Assembly (NCBI RefSeq): GCF_047300855.1
Contig: NZ_CP170197.1
Span: 2,542,001-2,606,000, forward strand
Length of the DNA: 64,000 nucleotides
Source: Sulfuriferula sp047300855
GTDB lineage: Bacteria > Pseudomonadota > Gammaproteobacteria > Burkholderiales > Sulfuriferulaceae
Reading direction: 5' to 3'
A program made the position numbers and the translations under genes. Below, in pieces: positions 43,614 through 51,682 of this stretch. Each line of letters starts with the position of its first letter. Within the stretch, counting starts at the first letter, position 1. The notes beneath the pieces are model-generated. The model was not told where the DNA came from, searched no databases, and saw nothing but the letters and a program-made list of their open reading frames with translations.

Positions 43614-44387
43614 TCAAGCCCTGCGCAATTCGCGCCAGCCAAACCCTTCGTCCTGGCTGGCATGGCTGAACCAGTCGGGCATGCAACCCAGCACATCGGC
43701 CAGAGCCTGCAATGCCAGCTGTGGCGTATTGTTGTGTTTGGAAAGATGGGCGGCCACAAGATGCTGCAATCGACGGTTATCCAGTCTGGACAGAAGCGCG
43801 GCCGCAGCCTGATTGTCGAGATGACCAAAGCGCCCCGCGATGCGGCGTTTCAGGCCGGGCGGATAGGCGCTGTTGTCGAGCAACTCGCGATCATGGTTAC
43901 ACTCCAGCACCAACGCATCGCACCCGGACAACATGGTTTCGATATGCGCGGTCGAGGCGCCCACGTCAGTCAGCACGCCGAGCCGGTGCATGCCGTCGCC
44001 GAACACGAACTGCACCGGCTCGCGCGCATCATGCGGTACGGGAAAAGGATGAATTTCGATGTCACCGATGGCAAAGGCAGTATGGCTGTCGAGTTCGCGC
44101 ACCTCGGGCAGTTGCGTGCACTGGTTGCGGAATACCGCCAGGGTGCCGCGCGTCATCCATACCGGGATGCCATATTTACGTGCAAAGCGCGCTGCACCGC
44201 CGATGTGATCGGAGTGCTCGTGGGTAATGACGATAGCATCCACGTCTTCGGGCTGGAGCGATTTGGCGGCCAGGCGGCGCACCGTGTCACGCAGACCGAA
44301 ACCGCAGTCGAGCATGATGCGCGTATGCCTCACCTCGACAACCAGGGCATTGCCCTCGCTGCCGCTGCCGAGGGAAGCAAAACGCAT
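43614..44387 (-). CDS. MBL-fold hydrolase (WalJ/YycJ-like)
   Basis: A 257-residue cytoplasmic MBL protein. SLGSGSEGNALVVE opens the domain, and ITHEHSDHIGGA gives the HxHxDH zinc ligands. The later CNHDRELL and AAHLSKHNN segments are typical of the WalJ/YycJ family, which acts as a nuclease or cell-wall-linked regulator in Gram-positives. The role in this group is unknown. It begins exactly at the stop of bamC (1-bp overlap) and so belongs to the dapA-bamC operon. Confidence 0.88.
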   Translation of the reverse strand: MRFASLGSGSEGNALVVEVRHTRIMLDCGFGLRDTVRRLAAKSLQPEDVDAIVITHEHSDHIGGAARFARKYGIPVWMTRGTLAVFRNQCTQLPEVRELDSHTAFAIGDIEIHPFPVPHDAREPVQFVFGDGMHRLGVLTDVGASTAHIETMLSGCDALVLECNHDRELLDNSAYPPGLKRRIAGRFGHLDNQAAAALLSRLDNRRLQHLVAAHLSKHNNTPQLALQALADVLGCMPDWFSHASQDEGFGWRELRRA

Positions 44388-45544
44388 TACTTGAGCTGTT
44401 CGAGCAGCAGCTTGATGATCTTGTTGGCAGTTTCAGGTTTTGCCGGCGTACCTTGTGCGGTCATTACGCGGACTTCCGAACCATTGGCCGCCTGATTTTC
44501 AGATACCTCAACCTGGTATTTATCACCATTGTCCGCAGTTTTCTTGGAACTGCGCCAGAACGCCAGCTTGCTCAGGAAGCCGGAACTCTGTTTGGTTTCC
44601 ACGTCTTGCTGTGGATCAATATAGCGTACGTAATAAATTCCCTTGGCGCGGTTACGGTCTTCCACCGTGAAGTTGATGCGGTCCAGCGCCAGCCCCACCC
44701 GCCGCCACGCGCGATCAAATGGATCGGTGAGCATCAACATGGGTGCACCGCCGCTTGCCTGGACAAGCTTCGCGCGATCAGGCTGGTTTTGCTCGGCCAG
44801 CATGGCCTTGGCCTGCGCTTTTTCCACCCCGAAACGCTCCATCAGGCGGCTCAGCATTTCAGCTTCCAGTCCGGGATCAGCCGGGCGCGGTTGCCAGATC
44901 GTGTGTTTATCTTCAAAACCATTGCCCGTATACACTTCGGCCATGCCACGATGGCTGATGTAAATTTCTGTTTCGCCCGGTGGATTGGTGGTGCGTTCGA
45001 GGCGGGTACGGAATTTGTCGCGCTCAGGCGTGGAGTAAAGGTTATCCACGACTTTGCCCAACAGGTTTCGTATCATGTCCTGGGGAATTTTGGCGCGGTT
45101 TTCCGCCCAGTCGGTTTCCATGATGCCGGCCTGAGGATCCTCGACGTTGATCACAAAACCATTTTCCTGCCAGAAATCCTTGACGATCGGCCAGACTTTT
45201 TCCGGCGGCATATTGACGATCAGCCAGCGCTCGGAACCGGCACGTTCGATACGCACCTTGTTCTGGGTAGGCAGAATTTCGCTTTTACCGGTGCCGGCAT
45301 TCTCGCTGCGCTCTGCGCTGTAGGCCGAATAGGTGGCGCTGCCGCGCGGATTGAGGTCAGGCACCTGGTAGCGGCTGTCGGCAGTGGGCGCAGTCAGGTC
45401 TGGGGGCACTTCCAGCGTGGGTACCGTCGTGGCGGATTTGTAGTCGATCTTTTTCGATTTCAGGGCATCCATGCTGCCACAACCTGCAACGCTCAGTGCC
45501 ACACCTGCGCTAACCAGCGCCATCCACAATTTGCTACGTTTCAT
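44387..45544 (-). CDS. bamC: Outer-membrane assembly lipoprotein BamC
   Basis: Lipoprotein subunit of the BAM complex, which inserts beta-barrel proteins into the outer membrane. It is 385 residues long. Signal peptidase II lipobox LSVAGCGS near residue 23 gives Cys lipidation. The unstructured BamD-binding segment (TTVPTLEVPPDLTAPTADSR) is followed by two helix-grip domains (RWLIVNMPPEKVWPIVKDFW; DPFDRAWRRVGLALDRINF). ATG 45544 has AAGGA upstream. It lies 21 bp after dapA, the conserved proteobacterial order. Confidence 0.95.
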   Translation of the reverse strand: MKRSKLWMALVSAGVALSVAGCGSMDALKSKKIDYKSATTVPTLEVPPDLTAPTADSRYQVPDLNPRGSATYSAYSAERSENAGTGKSEILPTQNKVRIERAGSERWLIVNMPPEKVWPIVKDFWQENGFVINVEDPQAGIMETDWAENRAKIPQDMIRNLLGKVVDNLYSTPERDKFRTRLERTTNPPGETEIYISHRGMAEVYTGNGFEDKHTIWQPRPADPGLEAEMLSRLMERFGVEKAQAKAMLAEQNQPDRAKLVQASGGAPMLMLTDPFDRAWRRVGLALDRINFTVEDRNRAKGIYYVRYIDPQQDVETKQSSGFLSKLAFWRSSKKTADNGDKYQVEVSENQAANGSEVRVMTAQGTPAKPETANKIIKLLLEQLK

Positions 45545-45565
45545 GGTTACCAATCCTTAAAATAC

Positions 45566-46441
45566 TTACATGGCATTGGCCCGGCGCATGGCCCGGCGCA
45601 ATGTATCGTGGTGCTCTGCAGACAACGGCGTCAACGGCAAACGTATCCCGGCACCGATCAGGCCCATCTCGGCCAGCGCCCATTTCACCGGGATCGGGTT
45701 GGCCTCGACGAACAGTTTTTGATGCAGTCCGAACAACTGCTGATTGAGTTCGCGCGCGCGTGACAGTTCCCCATTGAAGGCGGCGATACACATCTCATGC
45801 ATGGTGCGTGGCGCAATATTCGCGGTAACTGAAATCACGCCATGCCCGCCCATCAGCATGAACGCCAGCGCTGTCGCATCATCGCCGGTATACAAGGCGA
45901 AGTCGGCCGGCGCGCGCAAAACCAGATCTGTGGCGCGTTCTATACTGCCGGTCGCATCCTTGATACCGACAATGCCGGGGACTTCGGCCAGGCGCAGCGT
46001 GGTGTCGTTGCTGATATCGCTGACCGTGCGCCCCGGCACATTGTAAAGTATCAGCGGCAATTCCTCTGATTCGGCGATCGCCCGGAAATGGCGGTACAAA
46101 CCCTCTTGCGTGGGTTTGTTGTAATACGGCGCCACCGACAGCGCGTAATCCGCCCCGGCCGATTTGGCGCAGTGCGTCAGTTCGATTGCCTCCGAGGTGG
46201 AGTTCGCCCCAGTGCCGGCAATCACCGCCATACGTCCGGCAGTCTGCTCGACCACGGCACGAATCAGCGCGCAATGCTCGTCATAACTCACCGTGGGCGA
46301 CTCGCCCGTGGTGCCCACCACGACTATGCCGTCCGTGCCTTGCGCTGCATGCCAATCCACCAGCGCACGCAAGCGCACCAGATCAAGGCTGCCATCGTCC
46401 TGCATGGGCGTCACAATGGCGACCAGACTGCCTTTTAACAT
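45566..46441 (-). CDS. dapA: 4-hydroxy-tetrahydrodipicolinate synthase
   Basis: Condenses pyruvate with aspartate semialdehyde, the first lysine/diaminopimelate-specific step. The 291-residue length is normal. Schiff-base Lys lies in GIKDATGS, the catalytic Tyr in ILYNVPGRT, and GTTGESPTVSYDEH and GGHGVISVTAN are signatures. It heads the dapA-bamC-MBL operon. Confidence 0.97.
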   Translation of the reverse strand: MLKGSLVAIVTPMQDDGSLDLVRLRALVDWHAAQGTDGIVVVGTTGESPTVSYDEHCALIRAVVEQTAGRMAVIAGTGANSTSEAIELTHCAKSAGADYALSVAPYYNKPTQEGLYRHFRAIAESEELPLILYNVPGRTVSDISNDTTLRLAEVPGIVGIKDATGSIERATDLVLRAPADFALYTGDDATALAFMLMGGHGVISVTANIAPRTMHEMCIAAFNGELSRARELNQQLFGLHQKLFVEANPIPVKWALAEMGLIGAGIRLPLTPLSAEHHDTLRRAMRRANAM

Positions 46442-46528
46442 GCCATCATCCGCTTGAATTTAAATCCGGCCAGTTTACCCGATAACGCCGCCCCCGGAAA
46501 CCCGCACCCAACAGCACCGAAGCGCTGT

Positions 46529-48277
46529 TCAATCTGCGCCGGGAAGCTCGCAACAGGGCTTGGCGGGGGGCGGCTGATCGGCCGTCATGACCTGGCCGCG
46601 GCCGGCGCCAGGCCGATAGGTGGTGCAGCCTTTCAGGCCCAGCGCATATGCGTTTCGGTAGATCGCCTCGAACCCGGAAAACGCCATGTCTGCCGGTACG
46701 TTGATGGTTTTAGAAATGGAATTATCCACATGCGCCTGCAACGCCGCCTGCATTTGCAGGTGTTGATCGGGCGGAATTTCCGTAGCGCTGACAAAACCCG
46801 GCGGCAGCGGCGCATCCCCGTGCAGGCTGCGGTAGAGCCGCCAGGCGTAGTCCTCCACCACGTATTCGGTCAGACCGCCGTCCGGCCGCCGCACGTTGTG
46901 CTGGTAGCGATAAGCGTAGATCGGCTCCAGGCCGCTGGAAATGTTGTTGGCGAGGAGACTGATGGTGCCCGCCGGGGCGATGGCGGTGAGGTGGCTGTTG
47001 CGGATGCCATGGGCGGCAATGGCGGCGCGGATGTCTTCCGGCAAGCTGCGCACGAATTCGCCGGCAAGATAGGACTCGGCCCGGTATGCCGGGAATGGCC
47101 CGCGCTCCCTGGCCAATTCCGCCGAGGCACGGTAGGCGGCATGGCAGATCGCAGCCATCGCTGCACGCGCTGCATCCAATGAAGCATCGCTGCCGTAGCG
47201 CAAGCCCAGCATGGCCAGCGCATCGCCCAGCCCGGTGATGCCCAGCCCCAAACGGCGCGAACGCCGCGCCACCTCGCGTTGGCGTGGCACCGGGAAATGG
47301 GCCAGCTCGTAGACGTTATCCAGCATGCGTACCGCCACGCTGGCGGTGGCAGCGATACCGTCCAGATCCAGCGTAGCATCGGGCGTGAACGGCGCGCGCA
47401 CAAAGCGCGTCAGGTTGATCGAGCCGAGGTCGCAGGCGCCGTAGGGCGGCAGCGGTATCTCGCCGCAGGGGTTGGTGGCGCGGATGGTTTCCTCATACCC
47501 CAGGTTGTTCAGGCGGTTGACCCGGTCGATGAAGATTACGCCGGGCTCGGCGCTGTCGTAATTGGCGCGCATGATGCGTTCCCACAGCACGCGGGCGCGC
47601 ACGCTGCCCACCGTGCGCCCGGGCGGGAAGCTCAATGGCCAGTCAGCGTCCTGATCCAGCGCCGCCATGAAGGCATCGCTCACCAGCACCGACAGGTTGA
47701 AATGTCGCAGCACAGCCGGATCGCGCTTGGCCTCCACGAATTCCAGGATGTCGGGATGGTCGCAGCGCAACGTGGCCATCATCGCCCCGCGGCGCGCGCC
47801 GGTGGAAATCAGGGTGGCGCACATGCTGTCCCAGATGTGCATGAAGGACACCGGCCCGGAGGCAATGGTGTCACTGGCGTCCGCCCGCGCCCCGCGCGGG
47901 CGCAAAGTGGAAAAATCATAGCCCACCCCGCCGCCGGCCTGCATGGTAAGCGCGCCTTCCTTCAGTGCGCTGAAAATACCGTCCAGAGTGTCCTCGATGG
48001 TGCCCATGACGAAGCAGTTAAACAAAGTGGTGCGGTGTCGCGTGCCGGCTCCGGCCTGGATACGCCCGCCGGGCAGAAAGCGGAAATTCGCCAGCACCTC
48101 ATGAAAACGCGCCGTCCAAACGCCCTCCTGCCCCGCTTCCACCGCGGCCAGCGCACGCGCCACCCGCTGCCAGGTATCCTCCAGGGAAGCATCGCGAATC
48201 ACGTCGCCGTCCCGGTAGCGGTACTTGGTATCCCATATATCTGTGGAGATGTCGGCAAGCGGAAGGTCGAAGTTCAT
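46529..48277 (-). CDS. nrdJ: Adenosylcobalamin-dependent (class II) ribonucleotide reductase
   Basis: Reduces ribonucleotides with a radical made from adenosylcobalamin, with or without oxygen. It is 582 residues long, a short class II form without an ATP-cone. TRHRTTLFNCFVMGT holds the first redox Cys, RATNPCGEIPLP gives the thiyl Cys and Glu, and YGACDLGSINLT the second redox Cys. The C-terminus ends with a CC pair (KPCCELPGAD) in place of the usual spaced cysteines. ATG 48277 follows GAGGAAAGC. No cobalamin riboswitch was recognised upstream. It complements class Ia nrdA at the left edge. Confidence 0.95.
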   Translation of the reverse strand: MNFDLPLADISTDIWDTKYRYRDGDVIRDASLEDTWQRVARALAAVEAGQEGVWTARFHEVLANFRFLPGGRIQAGAGTRHRTTLFNCFVMGTIEDTLDGIFSALKEGALTMQAGGGVGYDFSTLRPRGARADASDTIASGPVSFMHIWDSMCATLISTGARRGAMMATLRCDHPDILEFVEAKRDPAVLRHFNLSVLVSDAFMAALDQDADWPLSFPPGRTVGSVRARVLWERIMRANYDSAEPGVIFIDRVNRLNNLGYEETIRATNPCGEIPLPPYGACDLGSINLTRFVRAPFTPDATLDLDGIAATASVAVRMLDNVYELAHFPVPRQREVARRSRRLGLGITGLGDALAMLGLRYGSDASLDAARAAMAAICHAAYRASAELARERGPFPAYRAESYLAGEFVRSLPEDIRAAIAAHGIRNSHLTAIAPAGTISLLANNISSGLEPIYAYRYQHNVRRPDGGLTEYVVEDYAWRLYRSLHGDAPLPPGFVSATEIPPDQHLQMQAALQAHVDNSISKTINVPADMAFSGFEAIYRNAYALGLKGCTTYRPGAGRGQVMTADQPPPAKPCCELPGAD

Positions 48278-48416
48278 GCTTTCCTCATGTTCTGGAACAA
48301 CCTGTCCCAGCTTGATGCACGGCACCCGCTTTTACAAGCAGCATGACGCGTTACCGGCAATTTCAGCAGTCCGGCAACCGACAGGTCTTGTACAATATTG
48401 CAAACGAGGATGATGC

Positions 48417-48800
48417 ATGACCAACAACACACTGAAAATTCTGGTGGTGGACGATTTTTCCAGCATGCGTCGCATGCTGCGCAGCCTGTTGCGGGAACTT
48501 GGCCATGCGCATACCGAGGAAGCCGAGGACGGCGTGGCGGCCCTGGAAAAATTGCATGCCGGTCATTTCGACATGGTGATTACTGACTGGAGCATGCCCA
48601 ATATGACCGGTATCGAACTGTTACGTGAAATCCGCCGCGATTCGGCGCTCCGTCATCTGCCTGTATTGATGGTCACTGCCGAAGCGCTGCCGGAGAATAT
48701 TGCCGAGGCGCACAACGCGGGGGCCAGCGGTTATATTTGCAAGCCATTCACTGCCGATGCGCTGCACACCGCCCTGGCACAGATACTGCCCGGAATCTAG
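48417..48800 (+). CDS. CheY-like single-domain response regulator
   Basis: A 127-residue receiver domain with the exact CheY residue set: Asp12, Asp13 (VVDDFSSM), phospho-acceptor Asp57 (ITDWSMP), Thr87 and Lys109 (CKPF). SMRRMLRSLLRELG is typical of chemotaxis CheY. No CheA or flagellar gene is near, so it is an orphan that may serve chemotaxis or pilus steering. It is divergent from nrdJ and overlaps the stop of sixA by 4 bp in convergent orientation. Confidence 0.9.
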   Translation: MTNNTLKILVVDDFSSMRRMLRSLLRELGHAHTEEAEDGVAALEKLHAGHFDMVITDWSMPNMTGIELLREIRRDSALRHLPVLMVTAEALPENIAEAHNAGASGYICKPFTADALHTALAQILPGI

Positions 48801-49249
48801 GCCAATTCCGGCGTCATCACTGCGCGCACCATGGTTTGCTGGGTGGCTTGACGCACCCGGTTGGTAAGCCACCACAAGCCGCCTTTCTTGATCGAAAAAT
48901 TCGATTCAGTACCGCTCAGCAGCAGTGCTGCCGTCTGCCCCAGACTGGGTTGATGGCCGACTAACACCACGCAACCGCCCGCGTCCGGCCAGCCCGCAGC
49001 AAGCACTATGTTCATGGCATCGGCACCCGGAGCGATTTTTTTTACCGTCTCGAACGGCCTCCCCAACGCTTCGGCGGTTTGCTGCGCACGTTTCGCCGGA
49101 CTCACCAGAATCACGGCGTTTTTGGGTAAACGCGCATTCAACCATGCTGCCATCTGTGCAGCCTGTTTATGCCCTTTGGTAGTGAGTTCGCGCTCCATGT
49201 CAGGCAGCCCATCTACGGCATCGGCATGACGCCACAGGATCAAATCCAT
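48797..49249 (-). CDS. sixA: Phosphohistidine phosphatase SixA
   Basis: Histidine-phosphatase-fold protein that dephosphorylates phospho-His in phosphotransfer proteins. It is 150 residues long. The catalytic RHG-type motif is RHADAV (His8), with VSPAKRAQQTA and the second His in VLVGHQPSLGQ. ATG 49249 (GGAAG upstream) is preferred over 49273. Confidence 0.9.
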   Translation of the reverse strand: MDLILWRHADAVDGLPDMERELTTKGHKQAAQMAAWLNARLPKNAVILVSPAKRAQQTAEALGRPFETVKKIAPGADAMNIVLAAGWPDAGGCVVLVGHQPSLGQTAALLLSGTESNFSIKKGGLWWLTNRVRQATQQTMVRAVMTPELA

Positions 49250-49296
49250 ATCTGCTTCCAAAAATTCATACATGCTAGCGCTTCCTTGTTACGGAA

Positions 49297-50061
49297 TTAA
49301 AACCGGAAAGCTTCCCAGGCTCGAACCGGGCGCGGATGCCAGCGCCCGGCCAGCGCAGCGACCTCGTCCAGCACTGCGCGTTGCTTGCCCGGCTCCAGAT
49401 GGGTGATCAGGATTTCCGCCGTGCCGGCAAGACTGGCGAGACCCTGGGCCAGCAAGCCCGCAGTCATATGGCCGAAACGCTGTGCCGCCTCGCGTTGGCG
49501 CTCCGCAAAAGTGTTTTCGATCATCAGGTAACGCAAATTTTCGATGGCGCCAAGCGCCTCCCAGAATGCCACACTATAGCCGGTGTCGCCGCTGAACACG
49601 AAACTGCCCTGGCCGCTATCGATGGCGTAGCCCACCGCGGGTACCGAATGCGCTGCCGGCAGCGCCGTCACCATTGCACCCGGAATGGCAAGGGTTTCCC
49701 CGAGGCGGATGGGCAGGCAGCGGATATAGGGCGCATCGGGATCCGGCAACGCCGTGTAATCCGGCCACAGTTCGCCGTTGAACAGATTGCGCCTGAGGAT
49801 GGCGAGGGTTTCCGGCAGGGCATACACCCTGAGCGGCCCGCTGCGCAAGTCGAGCGTGGCATCCGCCAGCAGGGGCAAAAATCCGCAATGGTCGAGGTGC
49901 GAATGGGTGAGCAGCACACGTTCGATGCGCGCCATTTGCGCCAGGGACAAATCACCCACGCCGGAACCGCAATCCACCAGGGTGTGCTGATCCAGCAGCA
50001 GCGCGGTGGTACGCAGCAGACCACCGATGCCGGCGCTGGCACCGAGCACGGTCAGTTTCAT
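49297..50061 (-). CDS. MBL-fold phosphodiesterase (class II cAMP PDE-like)
   Basis: A 254-residue MBL protein. The signature HSHLDHCGFLP fits class II 3',5'-cyclic-nucleotide phosphodiesterases and related tRNase Z-like enzymes. LVDCGSGVGDLSL precedes it, and FSGDTGYS and ITHLEPGKQ provide further ligands. The substrate is likely a phosphodiester, and cAMP is plausible. The start overlaps the CYTH-CHAD stop by 4 bp (ATGA). Confidence 0.82.
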   Translation of the reverse strand: MKLTVLGASAGIGGLLRTTALLLDQHTLVDCGSGVGDLSLAQMARIERVLLTHSHLDHCGFLPLLADATLDLRSGPLRVYALPETLAILRRNLFNGELWPDYTALPDPDAPYIRCLPIRLGETLAIPGAMVTALPAAHSVPAVGYAIDSGQGSFVFSGDTGYSVAFWEALGAIENLRYLMIENTFAERQREAAQRFGHMTAGLLAQGLASLAGTAEILITHLEPGKQRAVLDEVAALAGRWHPRPVRAWEAFRF

Positions 50062-51590
50062 ATTGGCTTCCTCCAGAACGGGCGGGATTTTTTCATGCGC
50101 CGCCAGACTGGCTCCAGTTCATCGATTCTGGCCAAGACCCGGCTTTCCACCCAGCCCTGCACCACACCGCATGCCCAGGCGCGATTGACCGCACGGCGGC
50201 CACGCAGATTACTCAACAAGCGACCCGCTACTGCAATGTCGTTCAGCGCGCCCAAATTATCCTGCAGGGCGGCCAGGTTTTTTATATAGGCCCGCGCCAC
50301 TTTTTGCGGGTAGAGTTCAGCGAAAAACTCGGCGGCGTAGCGCTGTTTTTTTGCGGCAATGCGCAAGCGGTGGCGTGCCGCCGGATCCAGCCGGACAAAA
50401 TGCCGGCCACGCCGCAATAACTGGCGCTGACGCCGATCCAGCACCGATTCGGCCAAGGCGGTGGCGGGACTGCCTTGCCAGGCAGAGCCGATCCGTTCCA
50501 TTGCCTGCTCCCATGGGCGCAGCAGCAACATCCGTCCGGCTTCCAGCAGCAGGCGCGTCAATCGGCGTGACGAGACTGCCGCAATCATCGCGGCGCGCGC
50601 TGCCTCCCGACGCAATTGCGCGCTACGGGCCAGGCTTTGCAACGACTGGTCGGGCATGGCACGCGTCAGCGGCGGCAAAGTTTCCGTCACGAATACATCC
50701 CAGTCCCGCGCCGGGCCCAACTCACTCATCAGCCAGCGCAACGCCTCCCGTAATGGCGCCAGCGCCGGATCGGGCAAGGCCGGGGCAAACACCGTCAATG
50801 CCGAACGCAGCCGGCGCACGGCGACGCGCGCCTGATGCAGGTATTCGGGGTCGGATTCGTGGATGAGACCGGCCAGATTGGCGGTGAACTGCTCCAGCCC
50901 GTTTTGCATCACAACCACAAAAGCATCGGCCACATGCATCTCCGGTTCCAGGCCTGCCGGCCCGGCTTGCACCGGCCGGGCCGGCAGGTGCTGGAACAGT
51001 GCGTAGCCGCGTTCGGCCTTGCTCAGCGGATCAGGATACAGATCGAAGTCCGCCGCCAAATCCAGTGCCAGGTCATACAGCGCGGCCGGCTGGCCGGATT
51101 TCAGTTCGAGTTCTACTTCGCAAATCGGCTGGCTGCGTCCTCCCCCGCTCACTTCACCCAGATCCAGGGCCACTTCGATGCTGCCACCCCCGGCTACCGG
51201 CAATGTCCAGGCGTCGCGCCAGAAATGCGTTTCAAACACCGGACGCAGTCGGGCCAGCCGGGCAGGAGTCAGTAACTTCCTGACTTCAGGTGCGGCGAAG
51301 CGCTCGGGTTCCGGCGCCTCGCTGCGGGTAGGCGTTTCCCATTCCGGCCGTTGGTGGAGTCCGCCTGCCGAGCCACCGCCGATCTTGACTGTCTGTATCC
51401 AGCCGCGCCCCACCCGGCGCACGCGCAGGGCAGCCCGGGCGCGCATCAGATCGAGTTCCGGGGTATCGAAATACACGCTGACCAGCCGTCGCCGCAACGG
51501 TCTACCCGCTCCAGCCAGCAATGGATGGCGTTTCAGGCGGGCGGCCTGTATTGGCGGGAGGGCGAGTTTGAGCTCGATTTCTACTGTCAT
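50058..51590 (-). CDS. CYTH and CHAD domain protein (polyphosphate-related)
   Basis: A 510-residue two-domain protein. Residues about 1-205 are a CYTH triphosphate tunnel domain with the diagnostic ExExK (VEIELKLALP) and the basic and acidic residues of the tunnel. Residues about 215-505 are a CHAD helical domain (HQARVAVRRLRSALTVF, HRLRIAAKKQRYAAEFF), known to bind polyphosphate. Many CYTH proteins hydrolyse tripolyphosphate. It is divergent from ppk1 across 92 bp, supporting a role in polyphosphate turnover or granules. Confidence 0.92.
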   Translation of the reverse strand: MTVEIELKLALPPIQAARLKRHPLLAGAGRPLRRRLVSVYFDTPELDLMRARAALRVRRVGRGWIQTVKIGGGSAGGLHQRPEWETPTRSEAPEPERFAAPEVRKLLTPARLARLRPVFETHFWRDAWTLPVAGGGSIEVALDLGEVSGGGRSQPICEVELELKSGQPAALYDLALDLAADFDLYPDPLSKAERGYALFQHLPARPVQAGPAGLEPEMHVADAFVVVMQNGLEQFTANLAGLIHESDPEYLHQARVAVRRLRSALTVFAPALPDPALAPLREALRWLMSELGPARDWDVFVTETLPPLTRAMPDQSLQSLARSAQLRREAARAAMIAAVSSRRLTRLLLEAGRMLLLRPWEQAMERIGSAWQGSPATALAESVLDRRQRQLLRRGRHFVRLDPAARHRLRIAAKKQRYAAEFFAELYPQKVARAYIKNLAALQDNLGALNDIAVAGRLLSNLRGRRAVNRAWACGVVQGWVESRVLARIDELEPVWRRMKKSRPFWRKPI

Positions 51591-51682
51591 GGTTTTGTCA
51601 TATAAAAGTCATATAAAGGCGGGCTGGTACCTTTTGGCCGCGCATATAAACGATATTAGCTTTACTTTGATAATATGTTGCC

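Noticed and set aside
48278..48416. Cobalamin riboswitch or NrdR box upstream of nrdJ
   Set aside because: The gap is only 139 bp and shows neither the B12-box pattern nor an NrdR-type palindrome.
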